From assembly GCA_002329295.1 (NCBI GenBank), contig DCTT01000026.1:35125-40784 (forward strand): a stretch of DNA of 5,660 bases, written 5' to 3'. This document shows positions 1 to 5,652 of this stretch, piece by piece. The notes beneath the pieces are model-generated. The model was not told the DNA's origin and ran no database searches. It saw nothing but the letters and a program-made list of their open reading frames with translations. The translations under genes and the position numbers were made by a program. Source of the stretch: Eubacteriaceae bacterium UBA1433. Lineage in GTDB: Bacteria; Bacillota; Clostridia; Eubacteriales; UBA1433. Every line of letters starts with the position of its first letter. Position 1 is the stretch's first letter.

Positions 1-224
1 AAAAAACCCTTAAACTCTCTGAAACAAGACAGCAGGCAAACATCAAACAGTGTCGACCTTTTTAAAGGATTGAGAACAAACAGACTGACAAAAAAATCAA
101 ATACCCGAGCAAAGCAGGGAGACGGAAGAACTCTATTATTCTTATCAATATAAATGTATCATTTTGTCGGTACATTTGACTTCAATCGAACTACCGAAAA
201 AGTCTGAAATAAGACATACAACAC
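1..224. other. Left-edge region without a convincing gene
   Basis: No start codon with a ribosome binding site and no recognisable protein is visible here on either strand. One plus-strand frame is open from the first base to a TAA at 151-153 (50 codons, hydrophilic and basic). It could be the tail of a gene entering from the left, but its composition is not persuasive. An inverted repeat sits at 152-177. The stretch ends at the strong hairpin at 225-262, which could also stop a rightward transcript arriving from outside the window. Confidence 0.4.
152..177. repeat. Short inverted repeat AAATGTA...TACATTT
   Basis: AAATGTA at 152-158 is matched by TACATTT at 171-177. Allowing one G-U pair, the stem extends inward to 9 bp around an 8-nt loop (161-168). 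There is no T-run after it on either side, so it is not a terminator. It could be an operator or a chance repeat; no gene start lies next to it inside the window. Confidence 0.25.
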
Positions 225-262
225 AAAAGAACAGCATAGCAAAACGGCTATGCTGTTCTTTT
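225..262 (-). terminator. Rho-independent terminator of htpG, probably bidirectional
   Basis: A perfect 16-bp stem (225-240 with 247-262) encloses a 6-nt loop (241-246). The outer pairs are A-T runs, so each direction ends in a U-rich tail. It lies 42 bp past the htpG stop codon, in the right place to end the leftward htpG transcript. In the other orientation it is followed by TTTTTG and would also stop rightward transcription from the left edge. Confidence 0.9.
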
Positions 263-304
263 TGTCGTTGGTTTCTTTATTCAGAACGCCTTTAGAATTG
301 TTTT

Positions 305-2185
305 TTATTTCATTAATTTACAAATATCCGTACTGAATTTCAGCGGATCCTCAATGGGTAATCCTTCAATAAGCAGCGCCTGGTTATATAACAGTTCCGT
401 ATAATCTTTTAATTTTTCTTTGTCATTTGCATAGGCATCTTGCAAAACCGAATACAATTCACTGTCCCGATTGATTTCCAGCACTTTTTCTGCCGCTATC
501 TTCTGTTCGCTCGGTATGGCGCTGAGCACCTTTTCCATCTCAATGCTAACCGGTCCCTGGCTGGAAAGGCACACCGGATGCCGTTTGAGCCGCTTTGACA
601 CTGTAACATCTTTCACTTTGTCTTTTAGCAACTCTGCCATATATTTCAACATCTCGGCATCTTCAGGGCTTATATCAGCCGTTTTATCTTTTTCATCTTC
701 GCTTTCAATGCCCAAATCTCCCTCGGATACGGATTTAAATTCTTTTTCCTGGTATTTCATCAACATGCGGATAGCAAATTCATCTACGTCGTCCGTAAAA
801 TACAGCACCTCATATCCTTTTTCCATCACTGCTTCCGCCTGCGGCAACTGATCAATGCGCTCAATGGATTCGCCGGCTGCATAGTAAATATATTTTTGTT
901 CGTCTTTCATTCGTGAGACATATTCTTCCAGCGTTACCATCTTTTTCTCCGTGGAAGAATAAAACAGCAACAAATCTTCCAACTCTTCCCGATTTATGCC
1001 GTAATCCGCATAGAGACCGTATTTCAGATGTCGCCCAAAAGACTTGTAAAATGTTTCATACTTATCTCGCTCTTCTTTTAGCAAATCCAAGAGTTCCGAT
1101 TTAATTTTATTTTTGATATTTTTTGCAATCAATCGCAGTTGTCTGTCATGTTGCAACAATTCTCTGGAAATATTTAAAGACAAATCTTCGGAATCTACCA
1201 TGCCCTGAACAAAACCAAAATAATCCGGCAGCAAATCCGCACATTTGTTCATGATGAGTACGCCGTTAGAATACAACTCCAACCCCTTTTCATATTCTTT
1301 CGTATAAAAATCAAAGGGCGTTTTTTCAGGAATATAGAGTATGGCATTATAGCGCACGACCCCGTCCACGGAAATGTGGATATGTTTCATGGGGCTGTCA
1401 AATCCATAGTGCTTTTCGTGATAGAAGTTTTCATAATCTTCATCAGTCAGTTCATTTTTGTTTTTGCGCCAAATGGGTACCATGCTGTTGATGATTTGCT
1501 CTTCGACTACTTCTTCATATTCGTTTTCTGTCCCTTCTTTTTTCACGCTGGTTTTCACGTCCATTTTGATCGGATAGCGTATAAAGTCCGAATATTTTTT
1601 AATCAACGAACGCAGGCGGTATTCTTCCAAAAACTCGTCATAGTTTTCTTCTTCCGTGTTGTCTTTCAACTCCAAAACAATTTGAGTTCCGACACTTTCT
1701 TTTTCGGCAGGCACAATCGTGTAGCCGTCCGCCCCTTTTGACTCCCATTGATAAGCTTCCTCTTCATTCAAGGCCTTGGTCAACACTGTTACTTTTTTTG
1801 CCACCATAAACGCCGAATAAAATCCGACACCAAATTGACCGATCAGGCTGTAGTCTTTCTCCGTCTCGTTGGCTTGCTTAAAATCCAAAGATCCGCTTTT
1901 GGCAATGACGCCCAAATTGTCCTCCAGTTCCGCCTTTGTCATACCAATTCCCGTGTCTTCTATCCTCAACGTGCGTTTTGCTTTGTCTGCCGTAATTTTA
2001 ATATAATAATCTTCTTTACGAAAGGTGATATTCTCATCCGTCAATGCTTTATAATAGATTTTATCGATAGCATCACTGGCATTGGAAATCAGTTCGCGCA
2101 AAAAAATCTCTTTGTGAGTGTAAATAGAATGAATCATCAAATCCAATAATCGTTTTGATTCGGTTTTAAATTGTTTTTTCGCCAT
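305..2185 (-). CDS. htpG: Molecular chaperone HtpG (Hsp90 family ATPase)
   Basis: Cytosolic ATP-dependent chaperone that helps remodel and refold proteins as a homodimer. The product is 626 aa, close to the usual bacterial HtpG length of about 620-630. The N-terminal GHKL (Bergerat) ATPase fold shows its signatures in order: ELISNASDA with Glu31 and Asn35, IEDTGIGMT at 75-83 with Asp77, LGVIAKSG at 91-98, GQFGVGFYSAF at 116-126 and GTQIVLEL from 166. The middle domain carries NISRELLQ, which holds the ATPase-stimulating arginine. The C-terminal dimerisation part looks complete. I chose the ATG at 2185: a GGAGG lies 8 nt upstream, whereas an in-frame ATG at 2200 overlaps that same ribosome binding site and would add MEARS. 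The gene is monocistronic, with its own promoter, a CIRCE operator and a terminator 42 bp past the stop. No key residue appears to be missing. Confidence 0.98.
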   Translation of the reverse strand: MAKKQFKTESKRLLDLMIHSIYTHKEIFLRELISNASDAIDKIYYKALTDENITFRKEDYYIKITADKAKRTLRIEDTGIGMTKAELEDNLGVIAKSGSLDFKQANETEKDYSLIGQFGVGFYSAFMVAKKVTVLTKALNEEEAYQWESKGADGYTIVPAEKESVGTQIVLELKDNTEEENYDEFLEEYRLRSLIKKYSDFIRYPIKMDVKTSVKKEGTENEYEEVVEEQIINSMVPIWRKNKNELTDEDYENFYHEKHYGFDSPMKHIHISVDGVVRYNAILYIPEKTPFDFYTKEYEKGLELYSNGVLIMNKCADLLPDYFGFVQGMVDSEDLSLNISRELLQHDRQLRLIAKNIKNKIKSELLDLLKEERDKYETFYKSFGRHLKYGLYADYGINREELEDLLLFYSSTEKKMVTLEEYVSRMKDEQKYIYYAAGESIERIDQLPQAEAVMEKGYEVLYFTDDVDEFAIRMLMKYQEKEFKSVSEGDLGIESEDEKDKTADISPEDAEMLKYMAELLKDKVKDVTVSKRLKRHPVCLSSQGPVSIEMEKVLSAIPSEQKIAAEKVLEINRDSELYSVLQDAYANDKEKLKDYTELLYNQALLIEGLPIEDPLKFSTDICKLMK

Positions 2186-2193
2186 AGATCGCG

Positions 2194-2198
2194 CCTCC
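2194..2198 (-). promoter_or_regulatory. htpG ribosome binding site, decides the start
   Basis: GGAGG on the minus strand lies 8 nt before the ATG at 2185. It is embedded in the upstream in-frame ATG GAG G of position 2200, which therefore cannot use it. This favours MAKKQF as the true N-terminus. Confidence 0.85.
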
Positions 2199-2211
2199 AT
2201 TTATTTTAGTT

Positions 2212-2238
2212 TTAGCACTCAATGACGTAGAGTGCTAA
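2212..2238. promoter_or_regulatory. CIRCE operator (HrcA binding site) of htpG
   Basis: TTAGCACTC (2212-2220), a 9-nt spacer (2221-2229) and GAGTGCTAA (2230-2238) match the CIRCE consensus TTAGCACTC-N9-GAGTGCTAA at all 18 arm positions. HrcA bound at CIRCE is the established repressor of groESL and dnaK operons in many bacteria and is relieved by heat stress. Here the site overlaps the predicted htpG transcription start (about 2236) and ends 13 bp before the ribosome binding site, the classic position for repression. The opposite gene, corA, has its -35 about 50 bp away, so its control by HrcA is less likely. Confidence 0.96.
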
Positions 2239-2242
2239 TAAC

Positions 2243-2270
2243 ACTATACCACTTTTGCTTTTTTTGTCAA
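2243..2270 (-). promoter_or_regulatory. htpG promoter, sigma-A type
   Basis: On the minus strand, TTGACA (2265-2270, perfect consensus) is followed by a 16-nt spacer and TATAGT (2243-2248, 5 of 6). Transcription should start near 2236, inside CIRCE. A consensus housekeeping promoter behind a repressor site fits heat-shock control by derepression rather than by an alternative sigma factor. Confidence 0.85.
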
Positions 2271-2290
2271 TACGCTTTTTTCTGCAATTT

Positions 2291-2320
2291 TTCACAAGTC
2301 CACAAAAATTATGATAAAAT
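2291..2320 (+). promoter_or_regulatory. corA promoter, extended -10
   Basis: TTCACA (2291-2296, 5 of 6 to TTGACA) is followed by an 18-nt spacer and TAAAAT (2315-2320), preceded by the TG of an extended -10 (TGATAAAAT, 2312-2320). The start would be near 2327, leaving a leader of only about 20 nt before the corA ATG. That is too short for a magnesium-sensing riboswitch. Confidence 0.6.
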
Positions 2321-2348
2321 TATTTTAATATCATTTGTGAGGTTTCTT

Positions 2349-3275
2349 ATGATTTATGTCATGCACTCCAACAAACTTCGTGTTCTTCAAAATACCCTCA
2401 ACGATTTTCGCCCTCAACGCAGCAAAAAATACATCATTGTAAGTACGCCGACAGCGTTTTTAGATACTGTATTCGATAAATCCGTCCTCGATACCGTTTA
2501 CACCTCCACCCTTTCCAACACCGCTCCCCGATACGAGTCTCATATCCGCTTGGATGTCATTTGCTTGCCGCTCCATAACTTTTTATCTTCTCCCTCTTCA
2601 CCTGTGGTGCATATATTTTTACAAGATAAATTGCTGCAGTTTGTCAGCGAAGACCCTACTGCAATCATCAAATTTTTTGACCATTTCATCGAAACGGATA
2701 CTTCGGCCTCTTTTGGCAAAATTCTGTATTTGTTTTTCAACTCCCAACTCAACGACGATTTGGACGAACTGGAAAAAATTGAAGACCGTCTCTCTATTAT
2801 AGAAGATGAAATTTTGTCTAATGAACATCTAAACGTCAATTACTCGCAAAAGGCCATTGCCGTTTCCCGTATCGTTCGCCTTACGAAACAATATTATGAA
2901 CAATTTTCCGACATCATTGAAAGCCTCAGTTGGAACGAAAATAATTTTTTTGATGACGCCACATTAAAATATTTTAAAATTCTCGGCAGCAAACTTGACC
3001 GTCTTTTAGAAAACACTGCCCGCTTGCTCACTTTTGCCAGCGAAGTGCGAGAAATGTATCAAATGGAAGTAGATATGCGCGCCAATAAAATCATGCAACT
3101 CTTTACGGTAATTACGGTGATTTTTGCCCCATTGACGCTTTTGGTGGGCTGGTACGGCATGAATCTGATGATGCCGGAATTTCATTTTCGGTATGCCTAT
3201 CCCGTTATTATTGCCGCCTCGTTGATTTTTTCGATTTCTATTATTTGGTATTTCAAAAAACGAAAATGGTTTTAA
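2349..3275 (+). CDS. corA: CorA-family divalent metal ion channel
   Basis: A 308-aa inner-membrane protein of the CorA Mg2+ transporter family, which forms pentameric channels for Mg2+ and sometimes Co2+ or Ni2+. Residues 1 to about 245 form the cytoplasmic domain, ending in a long charged helical stretch that would be the stalk helix. TM1 is about 248-267 and leads straight into the signature GWYGMN (GMN at 270-272, the selectivity motif), followed by MMPEF in the periplasmic loop. TM2 is about 284-303, and the protein ends in the basic tail KKRKWF typical of the family. The start at 2349 has GAGG 6 nt upstream. The frame is open back to 2232, but that part overlaps the CIRCE site and promoters, so it is not coding. 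It is divergent from htpG and closed by a hairpin right after the stop. The exact metal cannot be told from sequence. Confidence 0.93.
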   Translation: MIYVMHSNKLRVLQNTLNDFRPQRSKKYIIVSTPTAFLDTVFDKSVLDTVYTSTLSNTAPRYESHIRLDVICLPLHNFLSSPSSPVVHIFLQDKLLQFVSEDPTAIIKFFDHFIETDTSASFGKILYLFFNSQLNDDLDELEKIEDRLSIIEDEILSNEHLNVNYSQKAIAVSRIVRLTKQYYEQFSDIIESLSWNENNFFDDATLKYFKILGSKLDRLLENTARLLTFASEVREMYQMEVDMRANKIMQLFTVITVIFAPLTLLVGWYGMNLMMPEFHFRYAYPVIIAASLIFSISIIWYFKKRKWF

Positions 3276-3276
3276 A

Positions 3277-3303
3277 CAAAAGAGGGCTGATAGCCCTCTT
3301 TTG
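3277..3303 (+). terminator. corA rho-independent terminator, bidirectional
   Basis: A perfect 12-bp stem (3277-3288 with 3292-3303) has a 3-nt loop and begins 1 nt after the corA TAA. The stem is CAAAAGAGGGCT against AGCCCTCTTTTG, so both ends are A/T-rich. Read leftward, its 3' arm ends CTCTTTTG followed by TTT, so it can also stop the transcript coming from the MFS gene and the remnant behind it. Confidence 0.88.
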
Positions 3304-3324
3304 AGTGAAATAATATTTCATTTG

Positions 3325-3541
3325 CTATTTTTCATCAAAAAACAGCATCCCGTTTTCATCAAAACAAATTTGAATTTCCAGGCGACTTCCTAACAATGCC
3401 CGTCCGAGTCAGCAAAATATCCGTGATAACCGCTGCAAAACACCTGCTGCGTTTTTTAAAGACAACGACATCTGCTCTGCAAGCTAACGCAATGATTTTA
3501 TACATCTCTTCTTTTACTTGTGCATCATTTGCCAAAGCAAG
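3325..3541 (-). pseudogene. Decayed protein-coding remnant behind the MFS gene
   Basis: Protein-like sequence continues leftward after the MFS stop codon but is spread over different frames. In the MFS frame, codons stay open from 3541 down to a TGA at 3359-3361; a 48-aa piece could start at the ATG at 3505 (MYKIIALACRADVVVFKK...), although its purine-rich AAGAAGAG abuts the ATG with no proper spacing. In the next frame, 27 codons between a TGA at 3409-3411 and a TAG at 3325-3327 read LGRALLGSRLEIQICFDENG..., which looks like a genuine protein C-terminus. Joining the two needs at least one frameshift around 3408-3412. I do not recognise the family. A chance arrangement, or a real 48-aa gene, remains possible. 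Confidence 0.4.
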
Positions 3542-4741
3542 TTAATCCTGCAAAGCGCGCGTAAATACTCGCTGGGCTAAAATCAAATTTAACAATCCGA
3601 TTGCCGCAGCGGCAAAAAATACATATTCATAGCCGAACTTCATCCACAACAGTCCGCCAAAAAACGGGATGGTCATGGCAACAATATGGTCAAAACTTGT
3701 CCCTGCCGCCAAGGTCGGCGCCACCTCTTCCGAAGACAGTGCAATCTTTCTCAAATACGTAGACCGCGCCATTTCCACCACGCTCATGGAGTTGTCAATT
3801 ACATAGCACACAGCAGTAATAATCAGTGCTACAGCAGGCGCAAACAATTTGGAAGCAAAAGCATAGCCCAGGCAAATGACAATGACAATACTTGCCTCCA
3901 CAGTCAGGATAAATTTTTCGTCTTTATAATCAATGGCTCTGCCCACCAAAGTGCGTGTCAAAATGCTCACAAAGGCAACTACCACACCCAGCACAGCAAA
4001 AACAGGCGGATCTACATGAAAAAACTGCACCAACACCCAGGGAGCAAAGGTCAAAAAAACCTGCTTTCGCGCACCGTTGACAACACTGAGTACATAATAG
4101 AGCTTGTATTCTTTTCGGAAAACAAATTTGGGTTGCTTTTTTACCTCTGCTTTCTTTCTTTGCATGTTTTGAAAAGCAAACGCCGCTAAAACAAAAAAGA
4201 TTGCGCCAATCACAAAGGCGCCTTGATAGGTCAGATGCAAATATTTAAATCCCAACCATACAACTGCATAGCCGAAGATTGTGGCAGACAGATTATAAGC
4301 GCCATATCGTCCCAACCTCGCCCCATATTCTCCGCGTTGCGACAAACCCATGCCAATTACCGGAATCATCGGAAGTAAAATATGCGTTCCCAAACTAAAG
4401 AGCATCATCCAAATCAGCATCACGCCAAAACTGGGCGAAAACAATCCCAATCCCATCATGCCCAAAGCCGCCGCCAACGTGCCGATAGCCGCTATGCGCA
4501 CATTGCCCAGTGCGGCAAGCAATCCGATAACAACAACAATAAACACGCCGGGCAGCTCCCGCGGGAACTCGACGATTCCGCGTGCTTGCGCCGTAAGATG
4601 ATAAGTATCGCTTAAATAATTATTAAAAATCGTCACGTTGATGCCACTGGCAATGCCGATAAAAATACCTGCCAGCAACAACAGCGAAAAATTGCGATCT
4701 TGAAAAAAATTTTCTTTCATACCGGCAATTGTTTTTTTCAC
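3542..4741 (-). CDS. Major facilitator superfamily (MFS) transporter, substrate unknown
   Basis: A 399-aa polytopic inner-membrane protein with the usual MFS length and about twelve hydrophobic segments: roughly 18-38, 62-79, 82-100, 103-126, 145-163, 173-190, 215-240, 246-263, 278-296, 300-316, 343-365 and 370-390. The halves are split by a basic cytoplasmic loop at 191-213 rich in Lys and Arg, as is normal for the fold. The loop before TM9 has GRAIDYKDEK (267-276), a variant of MFS motif A. RGIVEFPRELPGVF (55-68) before TM2 and TSFDHIVAM (348-356) look like family-specific motifs, but I cannot tie them to a substrate. I prefer the GTG start at 4741, with GGAGCAGGTG just upstream; the in-frame ATG at 4720 has no ribosome binding site. 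Its neighbours give no substrate clue. Confidence 0.88.
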   Translation of the reverse strand: MKKTIAGMKENFFQDRNFSLLLLAGIFIGIASGINVTIFNNYLSDTYHLTAQARGIVEFPRELPGVFIVVVIGLLAALGNVRIAAIGTLAAALGMMGLGLFSPSFGVMLIWMMLFSLGTHILLPMIPVIGMGLSQRGEYGARLGRYGAYNLSATIFGYAVVWLGFKYLHLTYQGAFVIGAIFFVLAAFAFQNMQRKKAEVKKQPKFVFRKEYKLYYVLSVVNGARKQVFLTFAPWVLVQFFHVDPPVFAVLGVVVAFVSILTRTLVGRAIDYKDEKFILTVEASIVIVICLGYAFASKLFAPAVALIITAVCYVIDNSMSVVEMARSTYLRKIALSSEEVAPTLAAGTSFDHIVAMTIPFFGGLLWMKFGYEYVFFAAAAIGLLNLILAQRVFTRALQD

Positions 4742-4746
4742 AACAG

Positions 4747-4756
4747 CACCTGCTCC
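4747..4756 (-). promoter_or_regulatory. Ribosome binding site supporting the GTG start of the MFS gene
   Basis: The minus strand reads GGAGCAGGTG at 4756-4747. GGAG lies 11 nt and AGGTG 5 nt before the GTG at 4741. The ATG alternative at 4720 is preceded by AATTGCCGGT, which pairs poorly with 16S rRNA. Confidence 0.6.
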
Positions 4757-4935
4757 GTTTGATATCTCTGATTATTCTACGCAAAGGAACAAAAAACAGC
4801 GACTATATTTTTAGGAACTTTTTTTACTGACTTAGAATAATTAAAATAAAAAGAAAAGTTTGTCGCAAGTCGCTCACTTATTTTTCAAATATTGGATATG
4901 CATCCTCAAATGGTCAAATACTCGGTTTGAAAATC

Positions 4936-4951
4936 CCGCTTAAACAAGCGG
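4936..4951 (-). terminator. Possible weak terminator downstream of the TM1266-type gene
   Basis: On the minus strand, CCGCTT and AAGCGG form a perfect 6-bp stem with a 4-nt loop, followed by GATTTTC. It lies about 130 bp past the stop of the TM1266-type gene and directly after the stop of the doubtful 40-codon frame. The stem and T-tract are short, so termination would be inefficient at best. Confidence 0.3.
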
Positions 4952-5083
4952 TTAAAATTCTGTAGTTATTGATGAAATGTTTTGATATTTTGCACAGCCG
5001 ATTCGATACTTCATTTTACGCTCATTAAGCATACACCCGCCGTACTGCATATAAGTTTCTCTATTTATCCACATTCACTGATA

Positions 5084-5341
5084 TTATTTCGCTGTCGACA
5101 ACTTCGAATAAATTGTCTTCGTACGAATGCCCGGCAACATGCCAATCTTCCCCGACAGTGCACTGATACTGTCCTGAGGCGCATCTACCACCACACTGAT
5201 GATAGATACATTTGCAGCTCGATAAGGCAGACCCATCCTCCCTACAATATACTTACCGTATTGGTGCAACAACTCATTGAGTTTATCCACCGCATCTAAA
5301 TTTTCCACAATAATGCCGATTAATGCAATTCTTGTATCCAT
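5084..5341 (-). CDS. TM1266-family putative [FeFe]-hydrogenase system regulator
   Basis: An 85-aa cytosolic protein matching, from memory, the TM1266 family (TIGR03959), small ACT-like ferredoxin-fold proteins usually encoded beside the hydrogenase maturation genes hydE, hydF and hydG. Their role as regulators is inferred from that gene context, not proven. Signatures seen here: MDTRIALIGIIVEN at the N-terminus (first strand), a helix at 16-27, YIVGRMGLPYR at 31-41, ISVVVDAPQDSISALSGK at 48-65 and GMLPGI at 67-72. The whole family length is present. I chose the ATG at 5341, which has GGAG 9 nt upstream; the in-frame ATG at 5356 overlaps that ribosome binding site. There is no helix-turn-helix, so it probably senses a ligand or partner rather than binding DNA alone. 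No hyd genes are visible within the window. A GC-rich hairpin sits about 40 bp upstream. Confidence 0.9.
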   Translation of the reverse strand: MDTRIALIGIIVENLDAVDKLNELLHQYGKYIVGRMGLPYRAANVSIISVVVDAPQDSISALSGKIGMLPGIRTKTIYSKLSTAK

Positions 5342-5350
5342 TCGACTTTT

Positions 5351-5354
5351 CTCC
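5351..5354 (-). promoter_or_regulatory. Ribosome binding site that sets the TM1266-type start
   Basis: GGAG on the minus strand lies 9 nt before the ATG at 5341 and inside the upstream in-frame ATG GAG at 5356-5351. The start at 5341 also gives MDTRIA, the N-terminus expected for this family. Confidence 0.75.
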
Positions 5355-5364
5355 ATTTGCTCTT

Positions 5365-5628
5365 TTAAAAATTTCTGAAATGAAAATTGCGCCGGATAGG
5401 CGCAAGATTGTATCTTTTAATATGAGACAATATCACTGCAGCCTTCTCCCTCAGAATTTCTTCGTGATTAGCGCAATATTTGCTTTTATCTGAATCGCAA
5501 CAATAACTACTGTCGCATTTATATCATAATTCCGTGTTTTCAAAAAAGCAATGTTTTTTCTCTGCTCAATTTACATTTTTTAAATTTGCTCCTTTTTCAG
5601 CCAGTAAGTTTCGATGTTTTGCTGTTGA
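5365..5628 (-). other. Broken Cys-rich reading frame upstream of the TM1266-type gene
   Basis: One minus-strand frame between a TAA (5629-5631) and a TAA (5365-5367) reads as about 87 codons with two internal TGA codons (5566-5568 and 5524-5526). The pieces look protein-like: NLLAEKGANLKNVN, then AEKKHCFFENTEL, then a 52-codon part starting YKCDSSYCCDSDKSKYC. No ATG, GTG or TTG precedes the first TGA in this frame. It may be a decayed gene or chance; nothing shows that it is translated. Its last 23 codons could be a separate leader ORF starting at the GTG at 5436, with GGGAGAAGG just upstream. I do not recognise the protein. Confidence 0.2.
5383..5405 (-). terminator. GC-rich hairpin with short T-tract in front of the TM1266-type gene
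   Basis: On the minus strand, TTGCGCC (5405-5399), a 5-nt loop and GGCGCAA (5393-5387) form a perfect 7-bp stem followed by TTTT (5386-5383). It lies about 42 bp before the ATG at 5341. It could end a leftward transcript from further right, or act as an attenuator in the leader of the regulator gene. A possible promoter on the same strand (GTGATA 5431-5436, 18-nt spacer, TACAAT 5407-5412) would place the transcript start inside this hairpin, so the two readings compete. Confidence 0.5.
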
Positions 5629-5652
5629 TTATTTTTTTAGATGATATATAAT
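5625..5652 (+). promoter_or_regulatory. Rightward promoter at the window edge
   Basis: TTGATT (5625-5630, 4 of 6) is followed by a 16-nt spacer and TATAAT (5647-5652, perfect) on the plus strand. It sits in a very AT-rich stretch and would start transcription near 5659, serving a gene beyond the window that is divergent from the TM1266-type gene. The AT-rich context makes a chance match possible. Confidence 0.4.

Larger units (their letters stand above)
4742..5083. other. 342-bp gap between MFS gene and TM1266-type gene
   Basis: No convincing gene. The part nearest the MFS gene (4801-4860) is very AT-rich and should hold its promoter. TATAGT (4802-4807) and TAGAAT (4774-4779) on the minus strand are possible -10 boxes, but neither has a good -35. 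A small hairpin lies at 4936-4951. A 40-codon minus-strand frame (4952-5074) opens just after the TM1266-type gene without a clear ribosome binding site. A plus-strand frame across 4982-5299 lies mostly opposite the TM1266-type gene and is its shadow. Confidence 0.5.

Noticed and set aside
2232..2348. N-terminal extension of CorA by 39 codons to a GTG at 2232
   Set aside because: It would start inside the CIRCE site and run through both promoters. The ATG at 2349 has a well-spaced GAGG.
2321..2348. Magnesium riboswitch in front of corA
   Set aside because: The predicted leader is only about 20 nt, far too short for an M-box or ykoK-type element.
3396..3545. 49-codon plus-strand ORF (MPVRVSKISVITAAKH...) between corA and the MFS gene
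   Set aside because: No ribosome binding site; it lies behind the corA terminator and overlaps the MFS stop codon. The opposite strand reads more like decayed coding sequence.
4798..4874. 7-bp inverted repeat AGCGACT / AGTCGCT flanking 63 bp of AT-rich DNA
   Set aside because: Too short for terminal repeats, with no target duplication or transposase. Arms of this length arise by chance in a window of this size.
4982..5299. 105-codon plus-strand ORF
   Set aside because: It lies mostly opposite the TM1266-type gene, whose protein family is clear. It has no ribosome binding site and an unconvincing composition.
5380..5493. 37-codon plus-strand ORF starting at 5380
   Set aside because: No ribosome binding site, runs through the 5387-5405 hairpin, and shows no protein family features.
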